From NCBI GenBank assembly GCA_963781785.1, contig CAWAHD010000002.1, forward strand, positions 1,612,001 through 1,676,000: DNA of 64,000 bases. Direction: 5' to 3'. Shown here piece after piece: positions 46,935-54,619 of this stretch. Positions within the stretch are counted from its first letter, which is position 1. Each line of letters opens with the position of its first letter. Under the pieces are notes generated by a model. It did no database searches. It was not told the DNA's origin and worked only from the letters and a program-made list of their open reading frames with translations. A program made the translations under genes and the position numbers. This DNA comes from CAWAHD01 sp963781785 (GTDB lineage: Bacteria; Planctomycetota; Planctomycetia; Isosphaerales; Isosphaeraceae).

Positions 46935-46957
46935 TGTCGTGCTGACCGATCTGGTGC

Positions 46958-48196
46958 TTACGCCAAGTACCTTTCCACCTGAGGCAGGAGCCGCGCGAAG
47001 TCGAGCCGGTTGGGGCAGGCGGCACGGGCTGCTTCCAGGTCGGCCCCCGACCAGTCGCGAGCTTCCGGCGGGAGCGCATCGTAAAGCTCGCGGGCCAGAG
47101 CGCGGTCGCCATGGTGCTCATGATAGGTCAGGAATCGCGTGAGATTTCCCAGCTCGGCCTTGGTTCCGGCCGCAAGCGAACAGCGGCCATCACAGTCAGC
47201 GCACAAGGTCGGCCCCCAGGCGTGCGTTGCGTCGCGAAGCTGATGGATGTCAGCCGTCTTGAGCGGCTCGAACCGAAGAGCGGCATCGGAGTTCTCGCGG
47301 ACGTGGTCGGTGTTCCGCATCGAGGTGCAGACCGCGCTCGAGCGCTCATCGGTCCAGATCGCGTGCAAGAGGCCCTGATACGGTGTGAGTTTCCGCTCGG
47401 CGAGTACAGGCACTCGGCGGACAACGTCGTGCAGGATGTTGCCCTGCGGCTTGTCGCCGAGGTAGTTGCCGGCGATCTGCTTCATCGAGATCAGACCGAT
47501 CCCGCGCTTGTGAGCGGCGTCGATCGCCTTGTTGAGCGGGGAATCCTTGTCGAGCCAGGGCCGATACTGGAGCATGATCACGTCGACGAAGCCGCCTTCG
47601 GCCGCGGCCTGGATCAAGTGGGCGCGATCCTTGTGGTGCGTGGAAATTCCAAGCAGCCTCGCCTTGCCTGACTTTTTCGCCGCCTCAAACACCTCCTTGA
47701 GTTCCTTGCTCTTGACCATGGCCATCGCGTCGTCGAGCTTGTGGTTGTCCCCGAAGCTGTGAATGAAGAAGAGATCGACATAATCGGTTCCGAGTGCTGC
47801 GCATCGCTTGTCGAGCATTCCCAGGAGCTGGGCAGGTGTCTTGGGAGCGTCCTTGGTGACGAGGAAGATCTGCTTGCGGACGGCAGGATCCTGGGCGAAC
47901 CATTTCTTGAAAGCCGGTTCCGAGTGATAGGTCTCGGAAGTGTCGTAGGCCCGGACCCCACGCGCGAACCCGTATCGCAACAGCCGGTCCACGTCCGGGC
48001 CCTTGCCGGTCCCCTGGTCCAGGATGGTGATGTCAATTCCTGTTTTGCCCAGCGGACGCCGGGGCAGCTCGATCGGCTTGGGAGCGGCGTCCTGTGCATT
48101 GACGGCAGCCGGAGCCCCCAGCGCAGTGGCCGTTGCCAGCGCACCGGCTTGAAGGAAAGTCCGCCGACCGGTGAGGTTCGCCTCGTCGTGGGCCAT
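46958..48196 (-). CDS. Tat-exported aldo/keto reductase
   Basis: The ATG at 48196 (MAHDEANLTGRRTFLQAG) gives 412 residues with a twin-arginine signal (TGRRTFLQAGALATATALGA). Aldo/keto reductase motifs follow: 'DVDRLLRYGFARGVRAYDTS', catalytic Tyr in 'SETYHSEPAF', Lys in 'FLVTKDAP' and His in 'DLFFIHSFGD'. After about residue 320 comes a tail with 'CADCDGRCSLAAGTKAELGN', which resembles a reduced iron-sulphur cluster segment of larger relatives but holds too few Cys for a 4Fe-4S cluster. Export by Tat suggests that the NAD(P)-type fold is assembled before crossing the membrane. The substrate is unknown. Confidence 0.9.
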   Translation of the reverse strand: MAHDEANLTGRRTFLQAGALATATALGAPAAVNAQDAAPKPIELPRRPLGKTGIDITILDQGTGKGPDVDRLLRYGFARGVRAYDTSETYHSEPAFKKWFAQDPAVRKQIFLVTKDAPKTPAQLLGMLDKRCAALGTDYVDLFFIHSFGDNHKLDDAMAMVKSKELKEVFEAAKKSGKARLLGISTHHKDRAHLIQAAAEGGFVDVIMLQYRPWLDKDSPLNKAIDAAHKRGIGLISMKQIAGNYLGDKPQGNILHDVVRRVPVLAERKLTPYQGLLHAIWTDERSSAVCTSMRNTDHVRENSDAALRFEPLKTADIHQLRDATHAWGPTLCADCDGRCSLAAGTKAELGNLTRFLTYHEHHGDRALARELYDALPPEARDWSGADLEAARAACPNRLDFARLLPQVERYLA

Positions 48197-48391
48197 TGCT
48201 GGTAACTCCTCGAATTGTGAGACGGGAACGCTTGTCCGTTTGCAGTTCGGTGGAATACCGACAGGTCTTTGGATTATATCCCTCAAATGCCGCGACCGAA
48301 ACCGGGCTGCGACGCGGCCGGCCCAGAGAGTGAGATTCCGCCGGCCGGCAACCAGATGACCGGCATGTCCGTGCGGCCACCCTCCCGGTGG

Positions 48392-48961
48392 TCAAGGGGA
48401 GGGGCTTGCCCATGCGATCACGGCGGTGAGAAACCACGCCAAGACCCAGCCAAAAGAATACATGTAAATTATCGTGACCTTGCCGCTTCGCAGGGCTAAA
48501 GTTACGGCGAACGTGAGAAAAAGAGCATAGGTCATGATGGCGATGGAAGCTCGATGGAAGAGGCTTGCGGCTCCGAGGGCGATGAAGGGACCCGCGGCCC
48601 ATGCGACGAAGAGGAGGAATCCCCAGATTTCCACGAAACAGCGGGAAAAGTAGGAGAGTTGTTCGCCGCAAATGGGGCAGGCGACGATCCTTTCTCCCAG
48701 CCTGGCTGCCTTCACCTGGAATGTACGCCCGCAAGCCGGACAGAATTGCGTCCAGTTCCTGACCCCTCTCTGCTTCGGCGCCTTGTGCTTCCAGGCGAGC
48801 CAGGCGCGTGCCATCGCGCTGTGCGCGCCGAAGAAATCGACCGGACCGGAGGAAAGGAGGACGACCAGGGGGAGGGTGCCTCCGATGAAACAAACGACGA
48901 GCGAGATCACGCGGATTGTTCGTTCCATGGGCGCGCTCGCCGTTGGTCGGTCTCCGTTCAT
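48392..48961 (-). CDS. Membrane protein with a zinc-ribbon loop
   Basis: 189 residues with a hydrophobic N-terminal helix ('VISLVVCFIGGTLPLVVLLS'), a cytoplasmic-looking loop with two CxxC pairs ('FCPACGRTFQVKAA', 'VACPICGEQLSYFSR') and two or three further helices ('WGFLLFVAWAAGPFIALGAA', 'AIMTYALFLTFAVTLAL', 'YMYSFGWVLAWFLTAVIAW'). The paired cysteines form a zinc ribbon. No function is known to me. It lies 21 bases before the large carboxypeptidase-regulatory-like gene on the same strand. Confidence 0.72.
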   Translation of the reverse strand: MNGDRPTASAPMERTIRVISLVVCFIGGTLPLVVLLSSGPVDFFGAHSAMARAWLAWKHKAPKQRGVRNWTQFCPACGRTFQVKAARLGERIVACPICGEQLSYFSRCFVEIWGFLLFVAWAAGPFIALGAASLFHRASIAIMTYALFLTFAVTLALRSGKVTIIYMYSFGWVLAWFLTAVIAWASPSP

Positions 48962-48982
48962 GCCCTCCTGAGCGTCCGAACG

Positions 48983-51655
48983 TCACGGATTCGGGCCGCC
49001 GCCCGCGGTAAGGGTGACGCGGAACGTGCCGGTTCCCTCAACGTCGAGCTCGCTCGTCGCGAGGACAACATCGCCGCTCCGGGCCGAGACGCTCCAGTGC
49101 CCCGGCCACAGGCCGGCGAGCTCGACGTGATCGAAACTTGAGTACACCGGGAGCGTTTGGCGCACCGAGATGCCCGTGGGATGAAACGCCACGATTTCAT
49201 CCGGCACGCGTGACGGCCGGACGAAGTGGATCGCCCCGCTGATCTTCGCCCCGGACGCGAGCGTGCGCTCACCCACGTCCACCACTCCGGCACCCACCCG
49301 CACGTCGTCGACCCGGCAGAAGCCCTGCTCGGGATCGTGAATGAACACCGAGTACGTGCCCGGCGAAAGGTAGCGGACGCAGAAGTTCCCCTCACCATCG
49401 CAGCGCGTCCGTCTCGACGGGGTGCGGCTCACCTTCGCGAGCGCGGACACCTCGACACGCCGCGCGAGAAAGTTCCCTGACGCCGGGATCTTGCCGGTGA
49501 TGCAGCCGGCGCCCAGCGCGACGCGCACCTCGCGGCGACCCTCGGGCGGCACAATGACGGCCTGTTCAAACAGAGGCCCACTGTCGAGCCCGACCATGCC
49601 GAGCCAGTCGTAAATGCGCAGCCGGTATGTACCGGGGCCAACGCCGGGCAGCATCACCTTCCGCTCGGAATCAATCTCTTTCCAGTCTGGCTCGACGAAC
49701 GATAGCGGACCCTTCGACTGGGGAACCAGCTCCACGCGAAACATCGGCGTGCGCGGCGTCGCGGGAGTCTTGCGAAACAGCGAAAGCATCTGAGAGCTCA
49801 CCGTGACATTGTCGACCTTCCGCGCCGCGCTGAGGCCCGTACCCGACTCGTACTGCGCCTTCGACCCGTCTCCGATCGCGAATGCCACGGTGAAGTCCCG
49901 ACGCCCTTCGGGGTCGAACGCGCGCAAGAGCGTCGTCTGTCCCTCGACGACAAGAGCCTTCCACGTGTAAGACATGATCTGATCGAAGACGATGTAGGGA
50001 AACTCGATCGTGGTCAAGCCCACCGGCACGCGGTCGACCTTGAAGCGGCCGTTCTCGTCGGCCTGGAACTCGATGCCGCCGTCGTCGCCACCGAGGCCTT
50101 CCCAACAGAATCCCCCAATAGACCCTTTGGCGAACGCCCAGGGGCCCCCTCCCTTCTCCTTTGGGCGCCAGATGCGGCCCTCGACGCGCCCGGTCGCGGT
50201 AGGGACGTCGAAGCGGACGCTCTCAACGTCGAGCCCGGCGTCGGGCACGTCGAGTGCCAGGGCTGTCTTGGGAACGCCGCGGCCTTCGATAATCAGCCGG
50301 TAGCGATCGGGGCGGACGTGCTGGAAGCGTAGCCTGCCGTCGGCAGAAAAGCTCGCCGTGCGCGTCGCGAGTTCCGCGGCGGGCGAGTCGGAGGGCAAGC
50401 TTCCGCCGTCTGACGTAACGAGCCGGGGGACGAGCTTTGCCTCGACGCGGTTCCGAAGCGCTTCGGGCGCTACGATCCGGCCCGACACAGTGACGCCCGG
50501 CGAAAGGTGGACCTTCAGGGGCTTTCCGCCGCGCTTGACCTCCACCCACCCTTCCCATGCCGCGAACCCATGAGCGGCGACGCCCACCCAGGTCGTGCCC
50601 TCCGTCGAGAGACCGAGGCTGAAGAGGCCGTCGCGCCCTTGAACATCACGCTCGACGCTGTCGAGCCGCGAGGGAAGCTTGCCAGGCCCGGCGGCGACGG
50701 TGAACGCGGCGACGGGCCGGCCGTCGGGCGCGACGACCCGGCCCTTGAGCGCGATCAACGGTTCCATCACGACGACGAGCCGGCCGGACTGCGCCAATTC
50801 GCGGTCGATCTCCTCGAACCGGAGGAACCTGTGGATGAACCCGTCCTTGAAGAAGAGCAGGCTGAAGCGCGTTTCAGGTTCCGCGGCAACCACCAACCGC
50901 CCGTCCTTGTCCGACGCGACGAGCTCTTCGTTCAGGCCGAAAACCTTCACTCCTTCCAGCGGCTTACCTGCGGTGTCGACAGCAGTGACTGGGATATTCA
51001 CCCCGCGCTTCAGAAAGATGTCGTGGATCGGCCCCGTCGTCTTGCCCTCGGAACGTTTGCGGTCGCCAACATAATCGGGGTGCGACGCCGCCACCCCCGC
51101 CGCTGGGTCAACGCCGCGTACCTCGTAGCGCCCGTCGGCGCCGGTCTTGACCTGTTTGTCCTCATCGGGATGCCAGCCTGGCGGCTTGTGGACGAGCGGA
51201 GCGACCATTGCCCCGGCGATCGGTTTCTTGGTCTTTGAATCGCGGACCGTTCCCTTGACGGTAATCCCCCGGCGCAACCGGACGACGACCCGCCGGGGGT
51301 CATTGGCCGGCTTGATAACGAACTCATTCACGAGCGGGTAGCCGCCAATGTAGTCGGGCGCCTCCGCGATGATACGCAGCCTGCACGCGGGCGGTGCCTG
51401 GAGCTCGAACGTCCCGGAGGGAGACGCGACGCGCTTCCACTCGTCGTTGTTCGGTGCGCTCTGCCGCCCCGGTGCGTCGTACCACGCCTGGTAGGTGAAC
51501 GACCGGACGGGTTCTCCGCTGTCGCTGTCGATCACGGCCACCATGACGGGCTTGAGGTCCGCCGCCGCGGCTTGCAGCGGCTCCCGGGGCGGCGGGTCGG
51601 CCGACGCAGTGGAAAGGGCCAGGAACGTTGCATACGAACCAAGAAGTTCTCGCAT
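48983..51655 (-). CDS. Exported carboxypeptidase-regulatory-like domain protein
   Basis: The ATG at 51655 (MRELLGSYATFLALSTASAD) starts a signal peptide; about 890 residues. It is built of repeated beta-sandwich units like CarboxypepD_reg: 'GITVKGTVRDSKTKKPIAGA', 'GVNIPVTAVDTAGKPLEGVK', 'LIALKGRVVAPDGRPVAAFT', 'GVTVSGRIVAPEALRNRVEA' and 'FDVPTATGRVEGRIWRPKEK'. No catalytic motif is visible. In planctomycetes such proteins are abundant and cell-surface or periplasmic, with unknown roles, perhaps adhesion or polymer binding. It is followed by the zinc-ribbon gene. Confidence 0.82.
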   Translation of the reverse strand: MRELLGSYATFLALSTASADPPPREPLQAAAADLKPVMVAVIDSDSGEPVRSFTYQAWYDAPGRQSAPNNDEWKRVASPSGTFELQAPPACRLRIIAEAPDYIGGYPLVNEFVIKPANDPRRVVVRLRRGITVKGTVRDSKTKKPIAGAMVAPLVHKPPGWHPDEDKQVKTGADGRYEVRGVDPAAGVAASHPDYVGDRKRSEGKTTGPIHDIFLKRGVNIPVTAVDTAGKPLEGVKVFGLNEELVASDKDGRLVVAAEPETRFSLLFFKDGFIHRFLRFEEIDRELAQSGRLVVVMEPLIALKGRVVAPDGRPVAAFTVAAGPGKLPSRLDSVERDVQGRDGLFSLGLSTEGTTWVGVAAHGFAAWEGWVEVKRGGKPLKVHLSPGVTVSGRIVAPEALRNRVEAKLVPRLVTSDGGSLPSDSPAAELATRTASFSADGRLRFQHVRPDRYRLIIEGRGVPKTALALDVPDAGLDVESVRFDVPTATGRVEGRIWRPKEKGGGPWAFAKGSIGGFCWEGLGGDDGGIEFQADENGRFKVDRVPVGLTTIEFPYIVFDQIMSYTWKALVVEGQTTLLRAFDPEGRRDFTVAFAIGDGSKAQYESGTGLSAARKVDNVTVSSQMLSLFRKTPATPRTPMFRVELVPQSKGPLSFVEPDWKEIDSERKVMLPGVGPGTYRLRIYDWLGMVGLDSGPLFEQAVIVPPEGRREVRVALGAGCITGKIPASGNFLARRVEVSALAKVSRTPSRRTRCDGEGNFCVRYLSPGTYSVFIHDPEQGFCRVDDVRVGAGVVDVGERTLASGAKISGAIHFVRPSRVPDEIVAFHPTGISVRQTLPVYSSFDHVELAGLWPGHWSVSARSGDVVLATSELDVEGTGTFRVTLTAGGGPNP

Positions 51656-51665
51656 TGCTGGCTCT

Positions 51666-53075
51666 CTATTCGTCCAGCCCGAGGTCTTCGGCTGGGATAG
51701 CGCGGAGGACTTCCTCCGCGTTGGTCTGCCCACGTGCGACCTTGAGCAAGGCGGCACGGCGGAGGTCGAGGAGCCCAGCCTCCAAGGCCTTAGTGCGAAG
51801 GTCGCCGGTCGGCCGGCCCTGTGCGATCAGTGGTCGGAGCTCGCGGCTGATCCTCAGCACCTCGAAGACCCCGGTGCGCCCGGAGTATCCGGTGTGCAGG
51901 CAATCGAGGCATCCGCGGGCACCATGGAACGCCCGGCCCTCGCCGGGACCGAGCCAGTCGCGGACGTCGTCGAAAGTCCGGGTCGACTCGTCCAGCTCGA
52001 AGGCCACCTTGCATTTGGCGCAAAGCGTGCGGACCAATCGCTGGGCGACCACTCCCTGGAGCGAGCTAGACAGGAAATGCGCGCTCGCGCCCAGTCCGAG
52101 AAGGCTCTGCACGGCCCCCGGCGCGGAGGGCGCATGCACCGAGGCCAGCACGAGGTGCCCACTGTTGGCGGCGCGGATCGCGATCTCGGCCGTGATCGGG
52201 TCGCGGATCTCGCCGATCAGGATCACGTCGGGCGATTGGCGGAGCACGCTCCTGAGCAGCTCGGCAAATCCGACGTCGGCCTTCGGGTTGATCTGCGACT
52301 GCCGGAGCCCCGGCACGGCGTACTCGATCGGATCCTCGATCGTGTGGATCTTACGCTCGCCGTTGTTCAGATGCCGCAGGCACGCATAGAGCGTCGTCGT
52401 CTTGCCCGAGCCGGTCGGTCCGCTCACCAGGATCAGCCCGCCGGGGATATCCAGCATCGCGGTCAGGAGATTGAGCTCCCGCCGCGACATTCCGAGCTGG
52501 TCGAGCGCCACGACTTGCGGAGTGCTCACCAGGAGCCGGATCGCCATGTCCTCGCCGTGCAGGGTCGGGATCGTGCTCACGCGCAAGTCGATCCGCCCGA
52601 TGCCCGGACCCGTGAGCGGAATTCTCCTGGGCTGGTCATCCTCGTCGTCATCGTCACCGTCTTCTTTGCCAGCGAGGACGGCGTTCTCCTCGCGGACCCA
52701 GCGGCCGTCCAGAGGTCTGCGCTGCTCGGCCAGGTCCATGCCGGCCATCGCCTTGATGTAGCTGGTGCAGCGCCGTCCGTGGTCGGTCGTGATGATCGTC
52801 AACAATCGGACGATCCCCAGGTGCCGGACCGACACCGCAACGTGGTTGTCGTTGAACGAGAAGAACAGGTCGCTCGCGCCCAGCCGCGCGGCGTGGTCGA
52901 CCAGTGCGGCGACCGCCAAATCCGCCCGCAGCCCAGTGACGTCCGGGGCGCGGATCTCACGCGAGCTGGTCGAGGCGGTCGGATCAGGCTCGGTGCTTGG
53001 TTCGGCGGGAAGCAGCATACGTCTGACGGGGACACGGCGCACGCTGGCTGGCGCGAGCCGTCCGACAGCATTCAT
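51666..53075 (-). CDS. Type II secretion/type IV pilus ATPase (GspE/PilB family)
   Basis: 469 residues. Walker A 'LILVSGPTGSGKTTTLYACL', Asp box 'IHTIEDPIEYAVPGLRQSQI', Walker B 'DVILIGEIRDPITAEIA' and the zinc tetracysteine 'TLCAKCKVAFEL...CLDCLHTGYSGRTGVFEV' are all present, so it is a full assembly ATPase of this family. An acidic insertion (about residues 135-145, 'EDGDDDDEDD') lies before the ATPase core. The N-terminal MshEN domain is short or absent. Its start overlaps the stop of the STAS gene (ATGA), and no pilin, GspF or secretin gene is seen in the window. It may serve a machine encoded elsewhere. Confidence 0.92.
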   Translation of the reverse strand: MNAVGRLAPASVRRVPVRRMLLPAEPSTEPDPTASTSSREIRAPDVTGLRADLAVAALVDHAARLGASDLFFSFNDNHVAVSVRHLGIVRLLTIITTDHGRRCTSYIKAMAGMDLAEQRRPLDGRWVREENAVLAGKEDGDDDDEDDQPRRIPLTGPGIGRIDLRVSTIPTLHGEDMAIRLLVSTPQVVALDQLGMSRRELNLLTAMLDIPGGLILVSGPTGSGKTTTLYACLRHLNNGERKIHTIEDPIEYAVPGLRQSQINPKADVGFAELLRSVLRQSPDVILIGEIRDPITAEIAIRAANSGHLVLASVHAPSAPGAVQSLLGLGASAHFLSSSLQGVVAQRLVRTLCAKCKVAFELDESTRTFDDVRDWLGPGEGRAFHGARGCLDCLHTGYSGRTGVFEVLRISRELRPLIAQGRPTGDLRTKALEAGLLDLRRAALLKVARGQTNAEEVLRAIPAEDLGLDE

Positions 53076-53431
53076 GGTTTTCCTTCCAGTGCCAAAGCGC
53101 GCGCGGCGCGCTCGTCGGCCACCAGGTTGAGATACTGATGCATCTGCAGCAGCTTGAGTACGGCCATCACCCCGGGAGGCACTGAATACAGAATCAGCAT
53201 CCCGCCGGCGGTTTGACTGCTCTTGTGGAAATGGATGAGCCAGCTCACGCCGCTGGAATCAATGTGAGGCACCTGCTCGAGATTCAGAAGGACCTTCCGG
53301 CGGTAGCACTGCGGCCCCAGTATTTGCTCGATTGCCCGGAGATCCCCCGGCTCCTCGATGGAGCGGATCTCCCCCTCGGCCCGGATCTGGCAGACCCCTG
53401 CCGCCTCCTCGGAACCCAATCGGAGATTCAT
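53072..53431 (-). CDS. STAS-domain protein (anti-sigma factor antagonist-like)
   Basis: The ATG at 53431 (MNLRLGSEEAAGVCQIRA) gives 119 residues; the longer frame has no match upstream. The STAS pattern is clear: 'KVLLNLEQVPHIDSSGVSWL', with the phosphorylatable Ser in DSSG, then 'KSSQTAGGMLILYSVPPGVM' and 'LLQMHQYLNLVADERAARAL'. Such proteins act as switches toggled by a kinase and a phosphatase such as the SpoIIE type. It overlaps the GspE/PilB gene by four bases, so it may regulate that ATPase or be co-expressed with it. Confidence 0.88.
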   Translation of the reverse strand: MNLRLGSEEAAGVCQIRAEGEIRSIEEPGDLRAIEQILGPQCYRRKVLLNLEQVPHIDSSGVSWLIHFHKSSQTAGGMLILYSVPPGVMAVLKLLQMHQYLNLVADERAARALALEGKP

Positions 53432-53649
53432 GGCCCTGCTCGAACGCTCGGGACGATTCCCACCTGTTGAGCAGGAATCCGGCCGGCCGCATGACGACAC
53501 GCCGTCACGGCCGGTCCCCCGGCACTCTGCGCATTATCATATCCATGGAAGCGGGTGATCTTGCAAGCAAAATCGCCTGGGCTCCTCGCGATTGTTGCGA
53601 CTCGCGCGGCCGTCCGCAGCATCTGTGAGATCTTTTAAGTTGGTTCAAG

Positions 53650-53952
53650 TTGGCCGAAAGCGCCGACTGGGCTAACTTCGGGGCGCTCAAGCAAACCTTC
53701 GGAACGGCCGGTCAAGTCGGCAACTGCGTCGTCTTCGACGTGGGCAACATTCGCTATCGATTGATCGGGCGCGTGTTTTACGCGACTGGCAAACTCTATA
53801 TCCTGCACGTGATGGACCACCGAGAGTACGACAAAGGACGCTGGGTCGATGACTGCGGGTGCTACGAACCCCCGCCATTGAAGCCGCCGGGAGTAAAGAA
53901 GGCGGTGCCACCTGGCGCGACAAAGCCCCTCGGTCTGAAGAGAGGAAGGTGA
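53650..53952 (+). CDS. HigB-like mRNA interferase toxin, apparently N-terminally truncated
   Basis: The frame begins at a TTG (53650) just after an in-frame stop at 53626-53628. The family normally starts with about 25 more residues, and none is found upstream. Conserved parts are 'VGNCVVFDVGNIRYRLIGRV' and 'LYILHVMDHREYDKGRWVDD', which belong to the HigB RelE-fold toxin. The sequence ends with a basic proline-rich tail. The antitoxin gene starts four bases after its stop. Whether the shortened toxin works is uncertain; an unseen start or a sequencing error is possible. Confidence 0.72.
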   Translation: MAESADWANFGALKQTFGTAGQVGNCVVFDVGNIRYRLIGRVFYATGKLYILHVMDHREYDKGRWVDDCGCYEPPPLKPPGVKKAVPPGATKPLGLKRGR

Positions 53953-53955
53953 GCG

Positions 53956-54411
53956 ATGGCCGTCAACACTACCGCGCGCAGGGTGCCGGACATGTATTTG
54001 AAACTCGTGAAGCGATTCCCGCTCATCCATATCCGGGACGAGGCTCATCTGAATGAGGCCCTCGATTTGCTCAACGAGCTACTGCGGCAAGACCGCGATC
54101 AGGGGACCCAGGACTACCTGAACGTTTTGACCGACCTGGTCGCGGCCTACGAGGACGAGCACGTCCCGATCCCGAATGTCTCCGAGTCCGAGGTACTTCG
54201 CGAACTGATGCGGTCCAACCGTCTCAGCCAGATGGAGCTGGCGAAGGCGGTCGGGATCGCGCAATCCGCCGCCTCGGCCGTCCTCACCGGCGCTCGATCG
54301 CTCACGAAGGGGCAGATCCTCACGCTCGCCAAGTTCTTCGGCATCGCGCCGGCAGCGTTTCTTCCGCGCGACGCTCGTCGCGGCCCCCGGGGAGCGGCAT
54401 CTCGCCGGTGA
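53956..54411 (+). CDS. HigA-type antitoxin
   Basis: 151 residues. The N-terminal 60 residues ('MYLKLVKRFPLIHIRDEAHL', 'EALDLLNELLRQDRDQGTQD') match the HigA-type antitoxin group with a peptide-binding start, and the HTH_3 domain follows ('LMRSNRLSQMELAKAVGIAQ', 'SAASAVLTGARSLTKGQILT'). The tail is basic. It would bind and neutralise the HigB-like protein and repress their promoter. Gene order toxin-antitoxin is the usual one for HigBA. Confidence 0.85.
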   Translation: MAVNTTARRVPDMYLKLVKRFPLIHIRDEAHLNEALDLLNELLRQDRDQGTQDYLNVLTDLVAAYEDEHVPIPNVSESEVLRELMRSNRLSQMELAKAVGIAQSAASAVLTGARSLTKGQILTLAKFFGIAPAAFLPRDARRGPRGAASRR

Positions 54412-54619
54412 CTGCACTCGCGCGCACAGCTTCAAGGAGATCTGGTACGGCCGATCGCGAGATCGCCGCGGAATGCCGTTCGCTCTCTTGAGCGCGGCAA
54501 GCTGTGCGCGGACCATCTACAAGGCTTCCGCATCCGAGCCGAAGGACGACGCGGAAGTCACGCGCACGTTTAGCCTCAATTAACCCGGGACGTCACGAGT
54601 CGGAGTTGACGGGTGCACA

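Noticed and set aside
51495..53138. 547-codon open frame on the plus strand
   Set aside because: It is antisense to the GspE/PilB gene, which has complete motifs on the other strand.
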